The translations under genes and the position numbers were made by a program. Of a stretch of 64,000 bases of DNA, positions 8,407-17,199 are shown in pieces; position 1 is the stretch's first letter; each line of letters begins with the position of its first letter. The notes beneath the pieces were generated by a model. It was not told where the DNA came from. It worked only from the letters and a program-made list of their open reading frames with translations, and ran no database searches. Origin of the DNA: an uncultured Massilia sp. (GTDB lineage Bacteria > Pseudomonadota > Gammaproteobacteria > Burkholderiales > Burkholderiaceae_D); contig NZ_CAJYEB010000034.1 in the NCBI RefSeq assembly GCF_913773735.1, positions 124,001 to 188,000 on the forward strand. The letters run 5' to 3'.

Positions 8407-8423
8407 GGTATAACACAAATACC
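8407..8423. promoter_or_regulatory. LysR-type operator (T-N11-A palindrome)
   Basis: GGTATAACACAAATACC is a perfect inverted repeat (GGTAT-N7-ATACC) containing the T-N11-A pattern that LysR-type regulators bind. It lies in the 92-base gap between the divergent TauE/SafE and LysR genes, about 30 bases before the LysR start. Binding is an inference. Confidence 0.6.
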
Positions 8424-8453
8424 GATTTTCGCCACCATCCATGCCATCCTGAT

Positions 8454-9443
8454 ATGCCAACCCTGAAGCAGCTGCGCTATTTCCTGGCCGTCGTCGACCA
8501 CGGCGGCTTCACCCAGGCGGCGGCCGCGCTGTTCGTGGCCCAGTCCGCGCTCAGCCGCCACATCGGCCAGCTCGAGGACGAGCTCGGGTTCGCCCTGCTG
8601 GAGCGCGAGCCGCGCGGCGTGCGGCCGACCCCGGCCGGCGCGCTGTACCGCGCGCGCATCCGCCCGGTCGATGCGCTGCTGCTGGCCGCCGCCGAAGAGG
8701 GCGCCCAGCTGGCGCGCGGCGAGGCGGGCGTGCTGCGCCTGCTGCACTCCTCGTCGACGCCGGCGAAGGCGCTGGTGCCGGCCATCGGGCGCCTGCTGGA
8801 CGCCAGTCCCGGCGCGCGGGTCGAGCTGGACCGGGTGGCGTCGGAACTGCAGCCGGGCGAGATCGCCGCGGGCCGGGCCGACGTCGGGATCGTGCGCCTG
8901 CCGCTGCTGGGCAGCCATGCGGACGTGCAGTTCGTCGAACTGGCGCCGGAGCGGCTGTGGGTGGCGCTGCCGCACGGGCATCCGCTGGCGGACGGCGCCG
9001 CGCTGGAGATCGCGCAGCTGCGCGGCCTGCCGTTCGTGTCGGCCGTGCACCGCGAACGCGGCGGCCTGGCGCGCCTGGTGACGGACCTGTGCCTGGCGCG
9101 CGGCTTCGTGCCGGGCGTGGCGCGCGCCGTGTCGCGCAAGACGGCGATGCTGGACCTGGTGGCGGCCGGCTTCGGCATCGCCGTGGTCCCGGAGGGGATG
9201 ACGGCGATCCGGCCGCCGGGCGTGCGCTACGTGGCGCTGGCGGACGAGGATGCGCGGGCGCGCCGCGCGCTGGTCATGCCGGAACGGGCGACGGCGCTGG
9301 CGCGGGCGTTTGCCGAGGAGGCGGCCAAGGCGTCATCGCGCGGGAGGGGTCAGAGCCCGGTTTTTCTTTCCAGGGGCTCTGACCCCGGTTCTCAGCCGCA
9401 CGGTACGCCGCTGCCGGCGACTCCGAGGTCAGAGCCCTTCTAA
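8454..9443 (+). CDS. LysR-family regulator with repeat-encoded C-terminal tail
   Basis: 329-residue LysR-type transcription regulator. The N-terminal winged helix-turn-helix is LKQLRYFLAVVDHGGFTQAA, then QSALSRHIGQLEDELGFALL. An effector-binding domain follows from about residue 90 (VLRLLHSSSTPAKALVPAIG, then AAGFGIAVVPEGM). The likely target is the divergent transporter gene. The last about 30 codons, from RGQSPVFLSRGSDPG onward, are encoded by copies of the dispersed GGGGTCAGAGCCC repeat. A usual LysR protein would end near residue 298, so the original stop was probably lost by repeat insertion. The 3' end overlaps the convergent peptidase gene by 15 bases. Confidence 0.9.
   Translation: MPTLKQLRYFLAVVDHGGFTQAAAALFVAQSALSRHIGQLEDELGFALLEREPRGVRPTPAGALYRARIRPVDALLLAAAEEGAQLARGEAGVLRLLHSSSTPAKALVPAIGRLLDASPGARVELDRVASELQPGEIAAGRADVGIVRLPLLGSHADVQFVELAPERLWVALPHGHPLADGAALEIAQLRGLPFVSAVHRERGGLARLVTDLCLARGFVPGVARAVSRKTAMLDLVAAGFGIAVVPEGMTAIRPPGVRYVALADEDARARRALVMPERATALARAFAEEAAKASSRGRGQSPVFLSRGSDPGSQPHGTPLPATPRSEPF
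9346..9386. repeat. GGGGTCAGAGCCC palindromic repeat, inside the LysR 3' end
   Basis: GGGGTCAGAGCCC and its inverse GGGCTCTGACCCC separated by about 15 bases, forming a hairpin. It encodes RGQSPVFLSRGSDP in the LysR frame. Other copies lie at 9426, 16208, 21226, 29236, 46307, 46392 and 60424. Confidence 0.85.
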
Positions 9444-9468
9444 AAGCAACACCGGACTCTGACCCCTG
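9426..9468. repeat. GGGGTCAGAGCCC palindromic repeat, shared by two convergent genes
   Basis: Slightly decayed copy (AGGTCAGAGCCC and GGACTCTGACCCC). It supplies the stop codon of the LysR gene on the plus strand. On the minus strand it supplies the last residues (GQSPVLLLEGL) and stop codon of the M35-type peptidase. Confidence 0.8.
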
Positions 9469-10622
9469 CGGCCCGAAACCCGGGACACCTCGGACCCCTT
9501 GGCCTGGTATGGCGTATTCTCACCGAAATACTCGTGCGAATCCGCGTTGTCGACCGCCCGCGCCGGATCGTCGGCGGCCAGCGCGGCCGCCGCGTCCTGC
9601 CCGTAGGCCCAGTCGTCGGTGCCCGCCACCACCGTGAAGTGGCTCATCTCGTGCACCAGCGTGCCCCCTTGCGAATCGGTGCCGGCCGGCGGCGCGTCCC
9701 AGAACGCGCGGCAGACGTAGATCCGGTACGGCTGGTTCGGGTAGACGTAGGCATAGTAGGCCTCGTTGCAGCCGCAATCGACCGTCACCGGCCGGGCCTG
9801 GAAGGCCTCGCGGATGGCCGCGAAATGCTGCGCCACGGTCGTCGCGCGCTGCGCCTCGACGGCGCCGAACCAGCCGGTGTAGCGCGCCGCCAGCGCCTTC
9901 TTTTGCATGTACGCCTCGCCATCCTGCGCCATCGCCTGCGCCGCCTCAACGGCCTGCACGATCGTGCCCTGCTGGGCGTTCGAGCAGCGGCTGTACGACA
10001 GGCCGCCGCCCTCGGCCGGGGCGGGGGGGAGGGCGGGCGTCGCGGCCGCGGCACCCGGCTGCCGCGCCACCCGGACGATGGCCGGCGCCTCCGGCTCGGC
10101 CAGCATGCCCGGCTGCGGCGTGCCGGGCCGGCTGTACAGCCGGGCCGCGCCGGCGCGCCAGCGCACGCTGTAGGCGCCGCCGGCGCGCATGTCGTACAGC
10201 GCCGACAGTTCCACGCTGGCGCTGCGCGAGGCGCCCGGCGCGAGCGCGATGTAGTCGGACGGCCGCGGCGCCGGGCGCTTGGCCTGGATGCCGAGATACG
10301 GCACCGGCGCGCCGTCGCGCATGACCTCGAACAGCGGCGCCTCCACCTCCCGGCCGAACGGCGTCTGCCAGGCCAGCAGGTACTGCGTCGCGCCGGTCGT
10401 GTTGGTCATCGTGACCGTCACCACCACGTCGTCGCTGGCGGCCAGGTCCTGGCCCTGCGGCGCCACTGCGACGCGTACCCCTTCCTGCGCCACTGCGACG
10501 CGCACCCCTTCCTGCGCTACTGCGACGCGCACCCCGCCGGGCGCCGCGTGCGCGACCGTCGCCAGTCCCGTCAGCCCCGCCAGCCCCGCCAGCAGCGCCA
10601 TGATCCTCCATTTGCTGTCCAT
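9429..10622 (-). CDS. Secreted M35-type (aspzincin) metallopeptidase
   Basis: 397-residue exported zinc peptidase of the deuterolysin / peptidyl-Lys metallopeptidase group. The start at 10622 is chosen for its strong GGAGGAGG site; the frame is open further upstream. In order: signal peptide ending ATVAHA, three tandem VRVAVAxxG units, and a beta-rich N-terminal domain (about 60-160) like the lipoprotein encoded at 6723-7229. A linker and the catalytic domain follow from about 215. Zinc ligands and the catalytic glutamate are HEMSH (324-328), and the aspzincin motif GTDDWAYG (334-341) fits GTxDxxYG. The last residues after VSRVSG are encoded by a dispersed repeat. Substrate unknown. Confidence 0.88.
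   Translation of the reverse strand: MDSKWRIMALLAGLAGLTGLATVAHAAPGGVRVAVAQEGVRVAVAQEGVRVAVAPQGQDLAASDDVVVTVTMTNTTGATQYLLAWQTPFGREVEAPLFEVMRDGAPVPYLGIQAKRPAPRPSDYIALAPGASRSASVELSALYDMRAGGAYSVRWRAGAARLYSRPGTPQPGMLAEPEAPAIVRVARQPGAAAATPALPPAPAEGGGLSYSRCSNAQQGTIVQAVEAAQAMAQDGEAYMQKKALAARYTGWFGAVEAQRATTVAQHFAAIREAFQARPVTVDCGCNEAYYAYVYPNQPYRIYVCRAFWDAPPAGTDSQGGTLVHEMSHFTVVAGTDDWAYGQDAAAALAADDPARAVDNADSHEYFGENTPYQAKGSEVSRVSGRRGQSPVLLLEGL
10463..10540 (-). repeat. 27-bp in-frame tandem repeat (three units)
   Basis: Three 27-base units encode VRVAVAQEG, VRVAVAQEG and VRVAVAPQG directly after the signal peptide of the M35-type peptidase. Near identity at DNA level indicates recent expansion. Confidence 0.8.
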
Positions 10623-10957
10623 GCCTCCTCCTTCGCGTGACGTCGACAGATGTCGTTGTAACACCCGGCGGCACGGCAAATATTGCTAATGCGCAACTAA
10701 ATAACGGGGAAAATCCTTGCAAATGCTGCATTGCCGCAACACTTTGATTATCGGTTGCCGACAACGCTCGATTCTTTATCGCGTGTATTGATAGAATGTA
10801 ATGATGCTGTAGGAAAATGGATATTTCACGACAGTACTTACCTTCTCGTCGAGCCGCCGCGCAAGGGTGCGTGGTCCTTGGTCACTTGGTCGGGAACTGT
10901 CGGGCATGGTCCGCCGCGACGCTGGACGCGCCTGCCGGGCCTGAACGCACAGGAACG
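10623..10957. other. Divergent promoter region, peptidase / globin-GGDEF-EAL gene
   Basis: About 335 bases between divergent genes. Bases 10670-10830 are AT-rich compared with both neighbours and should hold both promoters. TGATAGAAT at 10790-10798 resembles an extended -10 box on the plus strand, but I see no matching -35. The open frame from 10817 continues into the next gene, but its composition before 10958 is not protein-like. Confidence 0.4.
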
Positions 10958-13690
10958 ATGTTGATCAAGACGACTGATGGGTTACACGAGGCGCCGGGCC
11001 ACGCTGCGGCGGGCTGCGCCATGGGCGATGCGGCTGTGGAAGCGGCCGGCACGATAGCGCCTGCGGCCACCGCGGCCGCCATGCAAGCGCTGGACGACGC
11101 CGTCGAGGCGATCGCGCGCGAGATCGGGCTGGATGCGCGCGAGCTCGCCGCGCGCAAGGACTATCTGGAACTGGGCGAGGACGACCTGGCGCTGCTGCGC
11201 GAAGTGCACGCCCTGATGGAAGGCGAGCACGACGCCTTCGCCGACAGCTTCTACCGGCACGTGCTGGCCTATCCCGAGATGCGCGCGCTGGTGCGCGACG
11301 ACGCCACCGAGGCGCGCCTGCGCCGCACGCAGGGCGCCTACCTCGCCAGCCTCACCGCCGGCGACTACGGCGCCGACTACGTGCGCAACCGCCTGCGCGT
11401 GGGCCTGGTGCACGAGCGCATCGGCCTGGCGCCGAAGTGGTACATCGGCGCCTACCGCAAATGCCTGTCCGACATGCTGCGCACGCTGTGGCAGCGCCTG
11501 GGCGACCGTCCCGAACTGTTTCCGGCCGCCTGCGACGCCGTGCTCAAGGTGGTCTGCCTCGACATGGGCCTGGCGCTCGACACCTACGGCCACGCCGGCC
11601 AGCGCCGCCTGCTGCAGCACCAGGACCACCTCGAGCAGGTCATCGACGGCATGCCGGCCGGCCTGATCGTGCTCGACGCCGACTGCCGCATCCTGTCGAT
11701 GAACAAGGCGATGAGCGACATGCTGGGGGTGCCGACCGAGGCGCTGGCCGAGCGGCCGCTGCTCGAGGCGCTGATCCCGAGTCCCGAACTGGTCGAACGC
11801 GCCGCCGCGGCGCTGGCGTCCGGCATGCCGCAGGACGGCGTCGCCGCCGCGGTCGCGGTGGCCATCGACGGCCATGCCGAGGGCGTGCGCTGGTTCGAGT
11901 TCAACATCCGCCGCACGCGCCAGGCCGGCGGCTGCCTGCTGCTGCTGATCGGCCAGGACGTCACGTTCCGGCGCCAGGCCCGGCTGCGCCTGCAGGAGAG
12001 CGAGGAATTCTTCCGCCTGACCTTCAGCCAGGCGGCCGTCGGCATCGCGCTGCTGTCGCGCGAAGGGCGCTTCCTGCGCGTGAACCGCAAGCTCTCGCGC
12101 ATCGTCGGGTTCACCGAGATCGAGCTGCTGCAGCGCTTCTTCCACCAGATCACCTGGCCCGAAGACCTGGTCGAGGACCGCGCGCTGTTCACGCGCCTGG
12201 TCGACGGCGAGATCCGCGACTTCCAGCGCGAGACGCGCTACCTGCGCAAGGACGGCAGCCTGGTCTGGGTGGCGGTGAGCGCCTCGACCATGCGCGAGGC
12301 GTCCAGCGGCCAGCTGCGCCTGATCGTCGCGGTCGAGGACATCTCGCGCCGCAAGCAGGCCGAGGAAGCGCTGCTGCGCATGGCCAACCACGACGCCCTG
12401 ACCGGCCTGCCGAACCGGCTGCTGCTGCAGGACCGGCTCGGCCAGGCGATCGTCCAGGCCCAGCGCAGCGGGCGCCAGGTGGGCGTCATGTTCGTCGACC
12501 TGGACCGCTTCAAGCATGTCAACGACAGCCTCGGGCACGAGGCCGGCGACCAGCTGATCGTCGAGATCGCGCGCCGCCTGGGCAGCGCGCTGCGCGAGAG
12601 CGACACCGTGGCGCGCCAGGGCGGCGACGAGTTCGTCGTGGTGCTGGCCGACCTGGGCGGCCCGGACGACGCCGCGCTGGTGGCGCGCAAGGTGCTCGAC
12701 GGCCTGTTCCAGCCGCTGACGCTGGCCGGCCAGGAAGTGTTCCCGAGCGGGAGCATCGGCATCGCCATGTATCCGCGCGACGGCCATGACAGCCATTCGC
12801 TGCTGAAGGCCGCCGACAGCGCGATGTACCACGCCAAGGGCGGCGGCGGCAACGGCTTCCATTTCTACGCGGCCGACATGGGCGCCCACGCCGAGGAGCA
12901 CCTGCGCCTGGAGACCGGCCTGCAGCACGCCCTGCTGCGCGAGGAATTCGTGCTGCACTACCAGCCCCAGGTCGACGTCGCCAGCGGCCGCATCGTCGGC
13001 GTCGAGGCGCTGCTGCGCTGGCAGCCGCAGGACGGGCCGCTGGTGCCGCCGTGCGAGTTCATCCCGCTGGCCGAGGAGACCGGCCTGATCGTGCCGATCG
13101 GCGAATGGGTGCTGGCCACCGCGCTGCGCCAGCAGGCCGCGTTCGCGCGCGCCGGCCTGGACCTGCGCATGAGCGTGAACATGTCGGCGCGCCAGTTCCG
13201 CCAGCAGGACGTGGCCGGCCTGGTCGCGCGCCTGCTGGCCCAGGAAGGCGTCGATCCGTCGCGCCTGGTGCTGGAGATCACCGAGAGCGTGCTGATGGAA
13301 AACCTGGAAGCCGCCGCCACCATGGCGCGCCTGGCGCAGATGGGCGTGCAGCTGGCGGTCGACGACTTCGGCACCGGCTATTCGAGCCTGTCGAACCTGA
13401 AGCGCTTCCCGATCCACAGCCTGAAGATCGACCGCAGCTTCGTCGCCGACATCGACGGCGGCAGGGGCGGGGAAGGCGAGGGCGGCGCCGTCATCGTCAA
13501 GGCGGTGATCGCGCTGGCGCGCTCGCTCAAGCTCGAGGTGATCGCCGAGGGCGTCGAGACCGGCGTCCAGCAGGCCTTCCTGGGCGCCCACGGCTGCCAC
13601 CAGATGCAGGGCTACCGTTTCGGGCGCCCGATGGCGGCGGCCGCGATCGAAGCGCTGTTGCGCGCCGACCCGCCGGGCGAGGCGGCATGA
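10958..13690 (+). CDS. Globin-coupled PAS-GGDEF-EAL c-di-GMP enzyme (putative oxygen sensor)
   Basis: 910-residue cytoplasmic signalling protein. An N-terminal globin-coupled sensor domain (about 55-200) carries the heme-proximal histidine 152 in [18 protein letters not shown]. Two PAS regions follow (about 225-335 and 350-470). The GGDEF domain has its motif intact at 555-559 and an RESD inhibitory site just before. The EAL domain (EAL at 683-685) keeps ITESVLM and DDFGTGYSS. Both synthesis and breakdown of c-di-GMP therefore look possible, probably switched by oxygen. The start at 10958 is preferred (AGGAA before it); an in-frame ATG lies at 10817. The stop overlaps the next start (ATGA), so the two c-di-GMP genes are coupled. 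Confidence 0.9.
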   Translation: MLIKTTDGLHEAPGHAAAGCAMGDAAVEAAGTIAPAATAAAMQALDDAVEAIAREIGLDARELAARKDYLELGEDDLALLREVHALMEGEHDAFADSFYRHVLAYPEMRALVRDDATEARLRRTQGAYLASLTAGDYGADYVRNRLRVGLVHERIGLAPKWYIGAYRKCLSDMLRTLWQRLGDRPELFPAACDAVLKVVCLDMGLALDTYGHAGQRRLLQHQDHLEQVIDGMPAGLIVLDADCRILSMNKAMSDMLGVPTEALAERPLLEALIPSPELVERAAAALASGMPQDGVAAAVAVAIDGHAEGVRWFEFNIRRTRQAGGCLLLLIGQDVTFRRQARLRLQESEEFFRLTFSQAAVGIALLSREGRFLRVNRKLSRIVGFTEIELLQRFFHQITWPEDLVEDRALFTRLVDGEIRDFQRETRYLRKDGSLVWVAVSASTMREASSGQLRLIVAVEDISRRKQAEEALLRMANHDALTGLPNRLLLQDRLGQAIVQAQRSGRQVGVMFVDLDRFKHVNDSLGHEAGDQLIVEIARRLGSALRESDTVARQGGDEFVVVLADLGGPDDAALVARKVLDGLFQPLTLAGQEVFPSGSIGIAMYPRDGHDSHSLLKAADSAMYHAKGGGGNGFHFYAADMGAHAEEHLRLETGLQHALLREEFVLHYQPQVDVASGRIVGVEALLRWQPQDGPLVPPCEFIPLAEETGLIVPIGEWVLATALRQQAAFARAGLDLRMSVNMSARQFRQQDVAGLVARLLAQEGVDPSRLVLEITESVLMENLEAAATMARLAQMGVQLAVDDFGTGYSSLSNLKRFPIHSLKIDRSFVADIDGGRGGEGEGGAVIVKAVIALARSLKLEVIAEGVETGVQQAFLGAHGCHQMQGYRFGRPMAAAAIEALLRADPPGEAA

Positions 13691-16164
13691 CATCCTGGCT
13701 GCACCGTTTTCCCGGCGCGCTGCGGCTCGCCGTGCTGGTGGCGCTGCTGGCCACCTTCGGCACCTGGCTGGCGGCCGGCAACGCCAGCCGGCTGCCGTGG
13801 AATCCGGCCTGGTACCTGTCCTGGCATACTGCCATGGAAGTGTTTTCGGTGGTCGTCGCGGCCTGTGTGTTCGCCACCGGCTGGCACGGCGTCGGGCCGC
13901 GCATTCCGCTACGGGTGGCGGTGCTGGCACCCGTGGCGCTGGCGATCGGCCTGCTCGATTTCGGACACCTGATGACCGTGCCCGGCATGCCGGGCCTGGG
14001 CACAGAAGCGGACGGGATGCACCAGGAAACCGCGTTCTGGCTGGTGGCGCGCGGACTGAGCGCGCTGGCCCTGCTGGCCGCCGCAGTGGCGCCGCGCGAG
14101 CGCACCGTCGGGCGCCGCACGCACCGGGTGGCGCTGATGCTGGCGCTGGGCGCGGCGGCGTGCGGATTCTGGCTGGCACTGGTGCCCGGCGACCTGTTGC
14201 CGCCGACCTATGCACCGGATGGCATGGCGACGCGCTTCAAGGTCGCCGCCGAGCTGGCGCTCATCGTGGCCTACGGTCTGGCGACGCTGCTGCTGTTCGC
14301 GCGCGCCATGGCGAGCCACCTGCGCAGCGACCGTTATCTGGCCGCCGCAGCGGCGATGCTGTGCCTGTCGCGCATGGCCATCGCCATCTACGACACCCCG
14401 GACGACGTATTCAATGTCGTGGGGCATGCCTACAAGCTGCTGGGCTACCTGTTCCTGTTCCGGGCCATCTACGTGGCCGCAGTGCAGGCGCCGTATGCCC
14501 GCCTGGAGCGCTCCGAGCGCTCGCTGGCCGAGAGCGAGGCCAAGTTTCGCGGCCTGATGGAATGCGCGCCCGACGCCATCGTGCTGGCCGGCGCCGACGG
14601 CCGCATCGCCGTGATGAACGCCTGCGCCGAGGAGATGTTCGGGCTCGGGCGCGACGCCGCCGCCGGGCTGCCGCTCGAGGCCCTGGTGCCGTCCGGCGCG
14701 GTGGAGGAGGAAGCGACGGGCGAGGCGCACTGCCGGCGCTTCCATGCGGGCCCGTTCCCGGCCGAGGTGCGGCGCGCGCGCATGCCGACCGGCCAGCAGG
14801 TGGCGATCGTGCGCGACGTCTCGGAGCGGCGCCGGCTGGAACACGCGATGGTCGAGCAGCTCACCTGCGACGCCCTGACCGGCCTGCCGAACCGGCGCCG
14901 CGTGCTCGAGACGCTGGACGAGGCCATCGGCGCCGCGCGCCGCGACGCCCGCGCGCTGGCCGTGCTGGTGTTCGACATCGACGAATTCCGCAAGATCAAC
15001 AGCGGCTACGGCTGGTCCGGCGGCGACGGCGTGCTGCGCGACTGCGCCGCCCGCCTGGCCGCGCAGCTGCGGCCCGGCGACACGCTGGCGCGCCAGGGCG
15101 GCAACGAATTCATCATCGTGCAGGGCGATTCCGGCAGCGCGCCCGCCACCGCGCTGGCCGAGCGCCTGCTGGCCTGCATGCGCGAACCCTTCGTGCTGGG
15201 CGGCCAGCGCGTGTTCCTGTCGGGCAGCGTCGGCATCGCGCTGCTGCCGGACGGCGCCTGCGACGCCGACGGACTGCTGCAGATGGCCCAGGTGGCGATG
15301 CACGGGGCGCGCACCGGCGGCAACGCGCAATACCGTTTCCACACGGCCGAGATGGCGGAGGCGATCCGCGAGCGCGTCGACATGGAGGCGCTGCTGCGCC
15401 ACGCGCTCGAGCGCGCCCAGCTCACGCTGCAGTTCCAGCCGCGCGTGCGCATGGCCGACGGCGCCATGGTCGGCGTGGAGGCGCTGGTGCGCTGGCGCCA
15501 TCCGGTGCTGGGCCTGGTGCCGCCCGGCCGGTTCATCCCGCTGGCGGAGGACACCGGCATGATCGAGGAGCTCGACATGTGGGTGCTGCGCGAAGCCTGC
15601 CTGCGCGCCGCCGGCTGGCGCGCGCTGGGGCTGGCGCCGGTGCGGGTGTCGGTCAACCTGTCGGCGCGCCAGTTCCAGCAGGCCGGCCTGGCCCGGCGCG
15701 TGCGCGCCGCGCTGGAACACAGCGGCCTGCCCCCCGGCAGCCTGGAGATCGAGATCACGGAAAGCACGGTGATGCGCGACACCGCCGAGGCGGCCGACGT
15801 ATTGCGCTCGCTGAAGGCGCTCGGCGTCGCCCTGTCGATCGACGACTTCGGTACCGGCTATTCGTCGCTGAGCTACCTGAAGCGCTTCCCGCTGGACGTG
15901 CTGAAGATCGACCGTTCCTTCGTCAAGGACGTGATCGAGGACCCGAACGACGCGGCGATCACCTGCGCCATCATCGCGCTGGCGCACGGGCTGAACCTGG
16001 AAGCGGTGGCCGAAGGCGTGGAGACGGCCGCGCAGCTGGAATTCCTGCGCCTGCACGGCTGCGACGAGGTGCAGGGGTATTACTTCAGTCCGCCGGTGTG
16101 GCCGGAGCAACTGGAGCCCATGCTCGTGAAAGAAAATTTCACCATAAATGAGTTGGTGAAGTAA
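13687..16164 (+). CDS. Membrane MASE3-like PAS-GGDEF(degenerate)-EAL protein
   Basis: 825-residue membrane-bound c-di-GMP protein. The start is the ATGA overlapping the previous stop, although the frame is open upstream. The N-terminal about 270 residues form several membrane helices with features of a MASE3-type sensor ([51 protein letters not shown]). A PAS region spans about 280-375. The cyclase motif reads GGNEF (471-475) instead of GGDEF/GGEEF, with an RPGD inhibitory site before it. Cyclase activity is therefore unlikely, and c-di-GMP or GTP binding may remain. The EAL domain is complete (EAL at 598-600; DDFGTGYSS present), so it is probably a phosphodiesterase. Confidence 0.9.
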   Translation: MTSWLHRFPGALRLAVLVALLATFGTWLAAGNASRLPWNPAWYLSWHTAMEVFSVVVAACVFATGWHGVGPRIPLRVAVLAPVALAIGLLDFGHLMTVPGMPGLGTEADGMHQETAFWLVARGLSALALLAAAVAPRERTVGRRTHRVALMLALGAAACGFWLALVPGDLLPPTYAPDGMATRFKVAAELALIVAYGLATLLLFARAMASHLRSDRYLAAAAAMLCLSRMAIAIYDTPDDVFNVVGHAYKLLGYLFLFRAIYVAAVQAPYARLERSERSLAESEAKFRGLMECAPDAIVLAGADGRIAVMNACAEEMFGLGRDAAAGLPLEALVPSGAVEEEATGEAHCRRFHAGPFPAEVRRARMPTGQQVAIVRDVSERRRLEHAMVEQLTCDALTGLPNRRRVLETLDEAIGAARRDARALAVLVFDIDEFRKINSGYGWSGGDGVLRDCAARLAAQLRPGDTLARQGGNEFIIVQGDSGSAPATALAERLLACMREPFVLGGQRVFLSGSVGIALLPDGACDADGLLQMAQVAMHGARTGGNAQYRFHTAEMAEAIRERVDMEALLRHALERAQLTLQFQPRVRMADGAMVGVEALVRWRHPVLGLVPPGRFIPLAEDTGMIEELDMWVLREACLRAAGWRALGLAPVRVSVNLSARQFQQAGLARRVRAALEHSGLPPGSLEIEITESTVMRDTAEAADVLRSLKALGVALSIDDFGTGYSSLSYLKRFPLDVLKIDRSFVKDVIEDPNDAAITCAIIALAHGLNLEAVAEGVETAAQLEFLRLHGCDEVQGYYFSPPVWPEQLEPMLVKENFTINELVK

Positions 16165-16179
16165 TATTTCAAGGCCAAT

Positions 16180-16204
16180 GGTGCGCACGGGGTGCGCCCC
16201 CTAC
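16180..16204. repeat. REP-like hairpin GGTGCGCAC (imperfect)
   Basis: GGTGCGCAC and GTGCGCCCC around a 3-base loop, followed by CTAC, just past the stop of the MASE3-like gene. It is one of three palindromes packed between convergent genes at 16165-16297. Confidence 0.65.
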
Positions 16205-16207
16205 ATA

Positions 16208-16248
16208 GGGGTCAGAGCCCGGTGTTGATGTTCGAGGGCTCTGACCCC
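16208..16248. repeat. GGGGTCAGAGCCC palindromic repeat
   Basis: GGGGTCAGAGCCC and GGGCTCTGACCCC with about 15 bases between, in the junction of the convergent MASE3-like gene and flgN. Confidence 0.85.
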
Positions 16249-16268
16249 GGTGTTTGCCGCAGCCGTAC

Positions 16269-16288
16269 GGTGCGCACCCGTGCGCACC
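16269..16288. repeat. REP-like hairpin GGTGCGCAC (perfect)
   Basis: Perfect 9-base inverted repeat GGTGCGCAC / GTGCGCACC with a 2-base loop, 10 bases from the flgN stop. Could act as a termination or end-protecting structure for flgN mRNA. Confidence 0.65.
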
Positions 16289-16297
16289 ACGCTGTCA

Positions 16298-16768
16298 TCA
16301 ACCGACCACGTACCGCCGCGACGGCCCCGCCGCCACCGCCTGGCCGCTGCGCCCGTACACGCCGGCGGCGCCGGCGGCCGGGCCGCGCAGGGTGTTGAGC
16401 ATGTTCGTCGTATGGGCCATCTGCTTGTTGACCAGCATGCCGTTCACGCGGTTGAGCTCCTTGGCCTGGCGCGCCAGGTCGAGCAGCTCGTCCCACAGCC
16501 GGCGCGTGTCGGCGTTGCCGCCGACGGCGAGCCACGGCTCCATGCCGGCTTCGGCGGCCGCGAAGCCGGCGGCGCCGAGCGCCTTGTGGCGACGCCGCGC
16601 CAGCTCGGCCGCCTGCTGCGCCAGCTGCAGCTTGGCCGGCGTGAGGGTCGCGAGGCCATCGGCATCCGCACTGACGAGGAGCTGCTGCTCCGTCTTCATC
16701 AGCGCCACCATGGCGCCGATCAGTTGCTGTTCTTCGCGCAGTGTCGCGCCCGGGGATGCAATGGCCAT
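16298..16768 (-). CDS. flgN: Export chaperone FlgN for hook-junction proteins
   Basis: FlgN binds FlgK and FlgL in the cytoplasm and delivers them to the export gate. The 156-residue product is helical and Gln/Ala-rich, as in the family. It has REEQQLIGAMVALMKTEQQLL near the start and LARQAKELNRVNGMLVNKQM in the C-terminal half, typical of FlgN. It begins 8 bases after flgM on the same strand, so it shares the flgM sigma-28 promoter. The C-terminus is Gly/Ala-rich. Confidence 0.92.
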   Translation of the reverse strand: MAIASPGATLREEQQLIGAMVALMKTEQQLLVSADADGLATLTPAKLQLAQQAAELARRRHKALGAAGFAAAEAGMEPWLAVGGNADTRRLWDELLDLARQAKELNRVNGMLVNKQMAHTTNMLNTLRGPAAGAAGVYGRSGQAVAAGPSRRYVVG

Positions 16769-16776
16769 GGATGACT

Positions 16777-17079
16777 CTATCGTTGGCGGGAATGCAGCAG
16801 GTCGCGCACCGTTTCCAGCAGGCCGTCCGCCACTTTCTCCGAATTTACCTGGAACTGGCCATCCGCGATGGCCGCCTTGATGCGTTCGACCTTCTTGCTG
16901 TCGAACACCTGGTTCGCGCTGCCCGTGGCAGCCAGCGCCTGGCCCTGCGAGGACAGGCGTACCGTATCGCTCGACGACGGGGTGGTCTTGGCAGCCGCCG
17001 CCGCATCGTTCGCTTTCGCATTCGTCGCCGTCGTGGTCGCGGCAGGAACGTTGCTCTTGAGTGTATCGTTGATTTTCAC
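16777..17079 (-). CDS. flgM: Anti-sigma-28 factor FlgM
   Basis: FlgM binds FliA until the hook is complete and is then exported, releasing late transcription. The 100-residue product starts with GTG (AAGGA in front) and has the typical MKINDTLKS start. A Thr/Ala-rich disordered middle follows, then the sigma-binding C-terminal helices (VERIKAAIADGQFQVNSEKV, then VADGLLETVRDLL). A perfect sigma-28 promoter stands 48 bases upstream. flgN follows immediately. Confidence 0.96.
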   Translation of the reverse strand: MKINDTLKSNVPAATTTATNAKANDAAAAAKTTPSSSDTVRLSSQGQALAATGSANQVFDSKKVERIKAAIADGQFQVNSEKVADGLLETVRDLLHSRQR

Positions 17080-17127
17080 AGCATCATCCTTCTCAGGTCG
17101 GAGCAGAAAGCCCGGGATCTGCCAGGG

Positions 17128-17154
17128 TTATCGGCGCCCTTGCCGAAAACTTTA
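17128..17154 (-). promoter_or_regulatory. Sigma-28 promoter of flgM-flgN
   Basis: On the minus strand TAAAGTTT, 11 bases, then GCCGATAA. This matches all 16 consensus positions of the FliA promoter. It lies between flgA and flgM and reads toward flgM, giving a leader of roughly 40 bases. Confidence 0.92.
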
Positions 17155-17199
17155 GGTCGATTCCCGACTTGTTCCGCAGCGCCCTTGCCGCGCGATCGC

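Noticed and set aside
10817..10957. N-terminal extension of the globin-GGDEF-EAL protein from the ATG at 10817
   Set aside because: The extra 47 residues have no protein-like pattern, the DNA is promoter-like and AT-rich at first, and the ATG at 10958 has a better ribosome site and natural spacing to the globin domain.
16192..16398. Short frames starting RGQSPV over the dispersed palindromes
   Set aside because: They are the fixed translation of the repeat and have no start context, apart from the two genuine genes that run into a repeat near 9.4 kb.
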